Below are positions 56,691 through 64,000 of a DNA stretch of 64,000 bases, piece after piece. The notes beneath the pieces are model-generated. The model did not search any database and was not told where the DNA came from. It saw only the letters and a program-made list of their open reading frames with translations. Origin of the DNA: Mytilus edulis (lineage: Eukaryota > Mollusca > Bivalvia > Mytilida > Mytilidae); NCBI RefSeq assembly GCF_963676685.1, contig NC_092357.1, positions 63,126,797 to 63,190,796 on the forward strand. The letters run 5' to 3'. The stretch's first letter is position 1. The number at the start of each line of letters is the position of its first letter. A program made the position numbers and the translations under genes.

Positions 56691-57504
56691 TTTCTTATGT
56701 TATATATACTGTTAAACCACTGTATGTTACGCGCATGTTTTTCGCTTGCACATGCCTGTACATCCAAAAATGTCACGGCATGCCTTAAGCCAGGAGCCTA
56801 ATACATGGTTGTTGTTGGATGATGTTTGTCATATTTTCGTTCGTGAATTGTCAAATGACAACACTTAGCTGTTTTGGGATACTTTGCTAATGGTATAGAG
56901 CGGCCATATTGCCTTATCATGTCGACAGCCATATCATTACAATAGGATTATACATGCCGTATAAATATTATAAATGCAAAGTGTATGCCAATTCCTATGT
57001 CGAATCAACAATTTGTCCGCATATTGGTAAATTATACATGTTTTTACTTTCTGTTATTGTACAAATGAACAATGAGTTTTGTTATAAATCATGCCGTTAG
57101 TCATATTAGTTTCCCAAACGTCACAGTTTAAATTTTTTCACATTATTCATGTGAAAGTCTTTTACCGTTCAACTATAAATATACGGTTTTTACTCTCATT
57201 CTTGAGGGCCATACTAGTTATGACCTATAATTACTTCAGTTGTACTCTGTAGCTAGCCATGCAAGTTGTCTTATTGGCAATAATATCACGTCTTATTTTC
57301 AATATGATTAGCCTCCTCAAGGGGTTTTTAATCATGTGAGATTAGATAGAACTAGATAGTGATTATTTGATTAATACCAGACCAAATGTTTTATGATGAT
57401 TTGATATCTAGGACTGTATTTTGATTATTTGAGTTATTTTGTTTTAAAAGAATAATATTGATTATGTGATAATATTAACAGAAAATTTTTCCGATTATGT
57501 GAAT

Positions 57505-57597
57505 CTGAGACTACTATAACATGTATAACATGTTATAGCAGGAACATATATATATATACTGTTCCCAGGTTATAGTAGTCTCAGTGTGACGGAATAC
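57505..57597. repeat. hairpin-forming repeat upstream of the tubulin gene
   Basis: CTGAGACTACTATAAC at about 57505 is reversed as GTTATAGTAGTCTCAG at about 57573-57588. Between them lie ATAACATGTTAT and an AT microsatellite. It looks like a very small TIR element, about 190 bp before the start codon at 57782. Confidence 0.6.
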
Positions 57598-57781
57598 TTG
57601 GACACCCCCACAAGGGGCCTCTATTTTCATATTGAAGATATTAAACGCGGAAACATTTTACCGAAGTTTTTTTATTTCATTCATAACATCCGGTTGAAAT
57701 TCAGATTTCGGTCTGTTTTCAATTATACATTGTTTTGCAGGACAACGGCATTGTTATGAACAATGAAGGTTTTAACTGAAG
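57598..57781 (+). promoter_or_regulatory. likely promoter and 5' untranslated region of the tubulin gene
   Basis: This is the interval between the hairpin repeat and the ATG. No clear TATA box is visible, which fits a housekeeping or ciliary gene. The assignment is by position only. Confidence 0.3.
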
Positions 57782-60700
57782 ATGTCAGCAGTATTTCTAC
57801 ATGTCGGTCAATGCGGAAACCAAATAGGAAAGGCTTTCTGGAAGAAAACATCACAAGACAAAGCTGTTCATGAAGGGTATAAAAAAAATAAAAATCTAGT
57901 CACTTCGGCACCTATAAAAAAAATAGTCAAATTTGCACCCAGTACATTTATGTCGGCAACAGTTATTTCGTCTCTGAGTATTAACCATTTTTTATGTTTT
58001 GCCAGTAAACTATTGATGTTCTTTTTAACTTATATTTTCTTCTACATATTATACATGTAATTTTTCAAAGGTGTCAACAGGTCAGGAATAACCACCAATT
58101 GTTGGATTATACCTCAATTGATGTGTAATCCACCAATTGACATATAATGGTATATAATGGTATAGACCAATTGATGTATAATTCTTTGTTTCCCAAAGCA
58201 AATTATTCAACCAAAATGGAACATTGTTCATGTTGTTTTCTTAAAACCATATTCAGTGATATTATGGTATGAAAATATATCAAACATTCCTGGTTTAGTG
58301 ACATAACATACATGTATTGCATTTAATCAATAATTTTATTTGCAGTTTCTTCTATTGTTATCTTGTTAATTTTTGATTGGCAAATTTAAAATGCCTAAAT
58401 GATGTTGCAATCTAAAATAGATCATTTAATAATTTATGATAATTTATATAGTTCAAATCCTCTTTTAATACTTTGTTTGTGTTGTCCTTTTATACTATCC
58501 AAGTTGTTTTATTGACAATCCAAGTTGTCTCTTTAGACTGTCCGATTGAATTGGTCCGACTTGTCTCTGGGCCAAGTTGTCCAGCATTCTTTTTGTCACA
58601 AACTAAAACAGAAGCTTTGTTAAAAACATGATAAACAAACATTTGAGCGCTGCTAGTGAATAAGTACTTCTTTTAAAAAAATTTCATGAATCTCATTACT
58701 TCTCCCTATCAATTTCAAAAAGAAAAGTCACTTCTCCCTATAATTCTGAAGTGCACAAATGTGAGCTCTGATGCTTACATTGATATCAAAGGAATAAGGC
58801 TGTGATAAAATATATTTTCTGTCTTTTTGTTTTACAATCACCTAAGTCTCTGTTTCTTCTTTTCAGACACACTTTCATACACCCTGATGGGAAGCAAAGA
58901 TCTGTACATGTAGATAGTGAGCCAAAAGTGGTACAAAAGGCTTGTAAAGGTCTAAAAATAAGGTAAAGCATAACTAGAAATTCAGAAATGTGTTCTTGCA
59001 ATTTATTATTGTCATAAGTGAACAAAAGCCACATCCACAGACAAATGCAAGATTTATTATTATTGCAATTTTAGAAATATGCTGTAATTAAAATGCAAGT
59101 TGTTATTTTTGTGACAATTTCATCTCATTGTTCACATCAATAAAAACATGGCAAAACATCAAGATGCTATAGAAACTAGATCTGATATGATTACAAATGA
59201 GACAACTCTCCACCAGAGACCAAATGAAAAAAAGCAGCAACTATCCACCAGAGACCAAATGAAAAAAAGCAGCAACTATCCATTGTTATAGGTCTCAATA
59301 CAACATTCATGAGCAAAACCCATAACTGCAAAGCAAGCTATAAAAAGTCTTAACATGACAAATGTAAATTCAAACAGTTCAAACAAGAATACTAATAGCC
59401 AGCTGATAGAAAAATAAAAATAAAACGATATACAGCAACAAACAAAAACTACTAATTTATAAACCAGTGGTAAAATGTACCATCTTGCTATAATTTAGGC
59501 CGCCATGCTTTATAATTTGAAATTCACTAGACAACATTGTACTCTATATAAGCCACATCCATTAAAATTCATGAACACTATCCTTTCAGTCCAACCTGAT
59601 CCTTTGAAATGAAAATTTTGTTACTAATGGTCTTGGGTTCCTGACTTATTCAAGGCTCAGAAATATTTATTTTTTTCAGAGATGGAAATATTGTATCTGG
59701 GAAGAGAGGAAGAGGAACAAACTGGGCATTAGGTATATACATATATTTATATCGCCATTGACAATGCAAAAGTTGTCTCCCTCTATTCAATTACTCTGAA
59801 AATAACTGTACATATATATGTAAATCAAAAATCTTTGCTTGTATTTATTTGTTAGATAGCTGAATAACAGCTGACTTAAAACTGCTGTTCAATTGAATTC
59901 CATCACATTTGAAGAAATTCCTTTGCTAGAAAGCAAGACAAAAAAGCCTACATGTACATCAGCTATTTAATTTTTGGTGTGAATTTGCTCTGGCTTATAT
60001 CACTAAAGTATGGACATTGCAATATTTCCCTTTATTGCTATTTTAAGAAATTTTCCTTTGATCTTGCTGAATGATAATTTTCTTTCTCAGCTGAGTCCAG
60101 TGATATGATGAATTATCGCTAGAAACTAAGGAGGCACACAGCCATGACAGCCTTGCAAATGAAATTGACTTTGTTATAGGTAAAATAGCGATAAACAGAT
60201 TATCATTGGTCATCTCAATTTGATTACTTTTCTCACTTTCACCATACCAGCTCAAGCAAGAAAATCAATCTCGTTGAAATGATCAACGATAATCTATAAA
60301 TACATGTATTATTTAGGGATGATCAGAAACACACTTTTTGACTCACTATGGTATCCTTGTATGATTTATAGGTTACCATGGACTGAAGAAAAGTGGAGAA
60401 GATCACATACTAGAGGATACTGCAAACCAAGTCAGGAAAGAAATTGAGAGGTAACAGTATATTGATTGCAGAAAATGTGATAACATTACATGAAATATTG
60501 CTATAATTGAAATGTTGATTTAAATATTAACATATTGTTTGTCTTGAATAGAATGCAGAATAACTTTTTCAATTAACAGTAGCATTTTATGTTGCATTGA
60601 TATAAGGAGATGTGGGGTAGGGTCATTTTGAATTATAGCATCTACACTGTACACCTAAATCTTTTGTAAATATATAAGTAATATTCCTTTATATCTACTG

Positions 60701-61473
60701 TAAAGCAAGGTCTTAATAACTGACTTAATTCTGAATTCCAAACACAAAGACAAAACTACATTTGGATATAAAAAAAGCAATAATTAAGGCTAACCTGTTG
60801 CATAAATGATGATAAAGTTATTTTCTTTGCCATATGCCACTAAGTCTTGCATAGGTCAAAGGGAAGTAATCAAAGTAATAATGTTAATATTAAAAAAAGA
60901 TACCCAAGAGATATTCAAATCGAAGACGAACTGTCGAGGCCATGGATTAAACTGTCAACAAAACAGATCATAGAAAACCAAAATTTGTTTTTCATTTCTT
61001 GTCAACTAATCAAATGATTCATCAAAGCAACATAAATGACATAAAAGGGGCGGTTATTTAAATGAATGGAATTATTTATTTTACTATAGATTTATTATTT
61101 ATTATTTTGCATTTGGTGGATTTTGTTGGTAAAGACGAACTAAGAATAATCATGGTTGCTGACTGACAAAACCATGAAATCAAATTTCTGCTAACATTGA
61201 ATTCCATGAAAAGTGGTGCTCAAGAAAATGTATTGATCTCCAGTATTTACTTGTTGAATCAGTACGTTGTATAACAATATAGCAATATATACTAACATCA
61301 CTCTAAAAGCAAAAACCTTTAGATGTCAACAAAATCTGGCACAGTAAGTAATTAGGTGCATATACAGTATGTCAAAATTAGCCTGGTTCTCAAGAAGTTT
61401 TTTTTTTTTTACAGATGTGACATGTACAGTGGTTGTATAATGATGCACAGTTTGACTGGTGGTACAGGTTCAG
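57782..61473 (+). CDS. divergent tubulin (zeta- or delta-like), 5' part, 5 exons
   Basis: Exons 57782-57876, 58867-58962, 59680-59732, 60372-60450 and 61415-61473 join in phases 2, 2, 1 and 2, giving 127 codons and one base. The N-terminus MSAVFLHVGQCGNQIGKAFW has the tubulin GQCGNQ loop. RSVHVDSEPKVV corresponds to the beta-strand carrying LVD-EP. GKRGRGTNWALG corresponds to the G-A-G-N-N-W-A signature. CDMYSGCIMMHSLTGGTGSG holds the GGTGSG nucleotide loop. All are clearly tubulin but not alpha, beta or gamma. DSEPKVV recalls delta tubulin, while the lead-in suits zeta tubulin; I cannot decide. Such tubulins act at centrioles and basal bodies. The rest lies beyond the window. Confidence 0.8.
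58085..58195. repeat. short tandem repetition of CCAATTGATGTATAAT words
   Basis: Four diverged copies in tubulin intron 1 (ACCAATTG..GATTATA, TCAATTGATGTGTAATCC, CCAATTGACATATAAT, CCAATTGATGTATAAT). Confidence 0.5.
58490..58585. repeat. irregular repetition of TCCAAGTTGTC words
   Basis: ATCCAAGTTGTTTT, ATCCAAGTTGTCTC, TCCGATTGAATTGG, TCCGACTTGTCTC and GGCCAAGTTGTCC occur within 95 bp of tubulin intron 1. Confidence 0.5.
59165..59480 (+). repeat. TGCCAATGAGACAACT-family repeat with an internal 34-bp duplication
   Basis: ATGATTACAAATGAGACAAC starts the copy. CCACCAGAGACCAAATGAAA-AAAAGCAGCAACTAT occurs twice directly in tandem (59212-59280). The tail CAAACAAAAACTACTAATTT ends the copy. Confidence 0.65.
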
Positions 61474-63555
61474 GTCAGTATTTGTATGTATGTAGGTACT
61501 TTATATATATAGCTCATGTAAATGAAATGACAAAGTTTTGTTATCTCCCCTTTTTGTTGTGTCCTTTGAATGTGATTTTTTTCACATTTTCGAAGTTTGA
61601 TTTTTGGCTGAAACTGGTTTGTAAAATTATAATCTGCATAATGATATATCTTAAAGACTTATTTTCATAAGCATAAACTACATGGTTATATACATGAACA
61701 TTGAAGTCCTTACTTTAAATAATGAAACGATTGAATTCAGCAACATATATTTCACAACTGTTTATTTATTCTCATTGTTTTGTGGATTCATTTATTTTTG
61801 TGGGTACCAGTTTCCGTGGATAATGGGAAAGTAACATGTTCATAGATATCTATTCATGGTTTTGCTGTGTCTGTGGTCTGCATACAAGCCTATAGAAAAT
61901 TTGTCATTCATTGACCATTTTATTTCGTGGTTTACCTATATCCACGAAAATTTGTATCCAACGATTATAATAAATCCACAGTATTCCATATATATCTTGA
62001 TGTGAAGTAATTGGGAAAAGGGAGTCAACCCAAACCCATAACAAAGCATTATAATGTTCCTTTTGTTGTCTTTTTATAGGCCAGTAAAAATTTTGATGGG
62101 ACGGATTATGGTATACAAATGTCCATCTGTTTGTCTGTCTGGCGTAAACATGTGGCACCATAACTTGAGAACGACTTATTCAAGTTTCATGAAACTTAAT
62201 ATAGTTGTTTCTTATGATGGTTAAGCGATTTGTACACTTTTTAGTGAAAAACAGATTAAATTTTTTTGAGTTACGGGACTATATATGTAACTAAAACAGG
62301 GGTGTGTTTATTTTTCAGATGTCGCACTGTATCTTAAAAAGGATTTATGATTATTACTTAAAACTTTACACACTTCTTAGTTATATTTATCTATAGATCT
62401 GTATACTTTTTGGTTTTGATTCAAAATTTTATTTTAGAGATATTGAGTTTTTTGTATAAAAAAAAGGGGGGGGGTCACAGGGTTGCACTGTATCTCAAAA
62501 CCTATTTATGGTTATTGCTTAAAACTTTACACACATCTTAGTTATAAGTCTAAAGATCTGTATAATTTTTGGTGATGATTCAAAATTTTATTTTTGAGTT
62601 ATTGAGTATTTTGTAAAAAAAGTGTTTTTTTTACATGTCGCACCATAAGTCAGAAACCATTTAGGCCAACATTAAAAATATCTTTGTTTCCCCTCCCCGA
62701 CTGAGGTTATCAGGGTATGGGTAGGTAGGTAGGCAAATTATTTTATTTTATTTCTTGATATAATTTTTTCTATATTGAATTTTTACAAAATTCAACAGGT
62801 AAGATAAGTCAAGAAAAGTGGGGTTTTCCCTGATTTCAGTGTACATCCCAGTTTTCTGGTGTTAAAAACTGTATACAGGGACTCCTTTTTTTTCCTGTTT
62901 ATTTTATGGTATGAAATCTACAAAAGCACACATTCTTCGTGTGATAACAATGTTTAATGAAATCAAGTGTTTAATTAGTTAAAAATCAAGCTTATTTCAA
63001 GTCTAATTTGATGCATAACTCACAACAAAACAATTCCTGTGTTCACCAATTCATACCTTGATCATCAATCATGAGATGACAAAAAGATATGTTAATGATT
63101 TGGGAATTAAAATTCAATGAATAAAAATTTTCAATAGAAGTGAACATAATTCAGTTATGTTCAGTTACACCTGGATCATGCAGCTTGGTCAATTAATTCC
63201 TAAAAAAAAGATTTGTATGTTTTTTTTAGTTCTATAAAAAACAAGGCTTCACTTATTCATGTTTTGTTGTTCCTAGAATACTTTGAGTATTTACAAATTC
63301 ACATTTCCAAGTTTGATCTATGCTGTGATTGATTTTTGGCTGAAACTGACAAAATTATAATCTGCATAATCATGATAATGATATATCAACTTTCAAATAA
63401 AATACTTCTTTTTTTAACATAATCTACATGGTCATTTACTTGAACATTGAAGTCCATACTTAAAAAAATTAAATGATTTAGCAACCTATATTTCACAATT
63501 TTTTTTTATGGCCATATAGTTTTATCCTTGTCCCTCATTCTGTCATTCTGCAACA
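61474..63555 (+). other. tubulin intron 5 (at least 2.5 kb)
   Basis: No exon with tubulin motifs follows the GGTGSG exon before the window end. The intron holds the 160-bp tandem repeat at 62310 and diverged internal duplicates such as TTGATTTTTGGCTGAAACTG at about 61598 and 63330. Confidence 0.5.
62310..62660. repeat. tandem repeat, about 160 bp period, 2.2 copies
   Basis: GTCGCACTGTATCTTAAAA (62322), TTGCACTGTATCTCAAAACC (62484) and TGTCGCACCATAAGTCAGAA (62636) begin successive units. CTTAAAACTTTACACAC and GATTCAAAATTTTATTTT recur in the first two. A G-run of ten lies between units (62465-62476). Confidence 0.7.
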
Positions 63556-63557
63556 AA

Positions 63558-64000
63558 TATAAAAAAGAAAATGTGGTATGATTGCCAATGAGACAACTAT
63601 CCACAAAAGACCAACATGACACAGACATTAACAACTATAGGTCACCCTAGGGCCTTCAACAATGAGCAAAGCCCATACCGCATAGTCAGCTATAATAGGC
63701 CCCGATAAGACAATGTAAAACAATTCAAACGAGAAAACTAACGGCCTTATTTATATAAAAAAATAAACGAAAAACAAATATGTAACACATAAACAAACGA
63801 CAACCACTGAATTACAGGCTCCTGACTTGGGACAGGCACGTTCCGCTCCACTAATTTTTGCTGAAATTACGGGCTTTGGATAAATTGTTGAAAATCACAG
63901 TTATACAGACTTTTTTTCCCGTTTGAATGGTTTTACGCTAGTAATTTTGGGGCCCTTTATAGCTTGTTGTTCGGTGTGAGCCAAGGCTCCATGTTGAAGG
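63558..64000. repeat. TGCCAATGAGACAACT-family repeats in inverted arrangement
   Basis: A plus-strand copy (63558-63845) from AAATGTGGTATGATTGCCAA to GGCTCCTGACTTGGGACAGG is followed by a minus-strand piece (63888-64000) with GGGGCCCTTTATAGCTTGTT and TTCGGTGTGAGCCAAGGCTC. It continues past the window edge. Confidence 0.65.

Overview
The window looks like nuclear DNA of a marine mussel (Mytilus or a close relative). It is AT-rich, its genes are split by GT-AG introns, and it is crowded with interspersed repeats that I recognise from memory as typical of mussel genomes: the block with TGCCAATGAGACAACT, the block with GACGCGCGTTTCGTCT and CATCAGTGACGCTC, and tRNA-derived SINE units. Nothing is prokaryotic. 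No database search was possible, so family names rest on motifs I can read.

Layout. (1) Positions 40134 to beyond 1, minus strand: the 5' part of a large host gene. Seven exons join with matching splice phases and encode a HEPN-like N-terminal region (R-x4-H), a long coiled coil of seven-residue repeats, and the start of a P-loop NTPase of the nSTAND3/STAND type (Walker A and B visible). This is the plan of an NLR-like sensor. (2) Inside its 27 kb intron 5 lies an 11.6 kb DNA transposon (about 9038-20650). It has inverted repeats and arrays of short AGTCTGAA/GTACTCGAC-like motifs at both ends. It carries two convergent genes: a THAP plus RNase H-like transposase gene (+, 10397-18630) and a P2X7-receptor C-terminal-like zinc-domain gene (-, 20180-18753). 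Both copies are damaged. (3) Positions 21913-24065 hold a dead reverse transcriptase split by a 1.1 kb Tc1/mariner-like element (22131-23251, TA target duplication) that has a DNA-binding domain only and is filled with GTAAACG..CGTTTAC palindromes. (4) Positions 26325-27487: a small TIR element and a solo LTR with a 4-bp duplication and a perfect heat-shock element. (5) Positions 29640-31425: tRNA-SINE-related units around a LINE 3' end. A sister pair of units lies tandemly at 2493-3270. (6) Positions 40135-57780: intergenic repeat-rich DNA, including a three-unit tandem array of about 1.8-1.9 kb that carries reverse-transcriptase tails. (7) Positions 57782-61473, plus strand: the first five exons of a divergent tubulin (zeta- or delta-like), continuing past the window.

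The two host genes are divergent and do not obviously work together. The most interesting objects are the two-gene THAP/P2X7-domain transposon and the HEPN-coiled-coil-STAND gene that hosts it.
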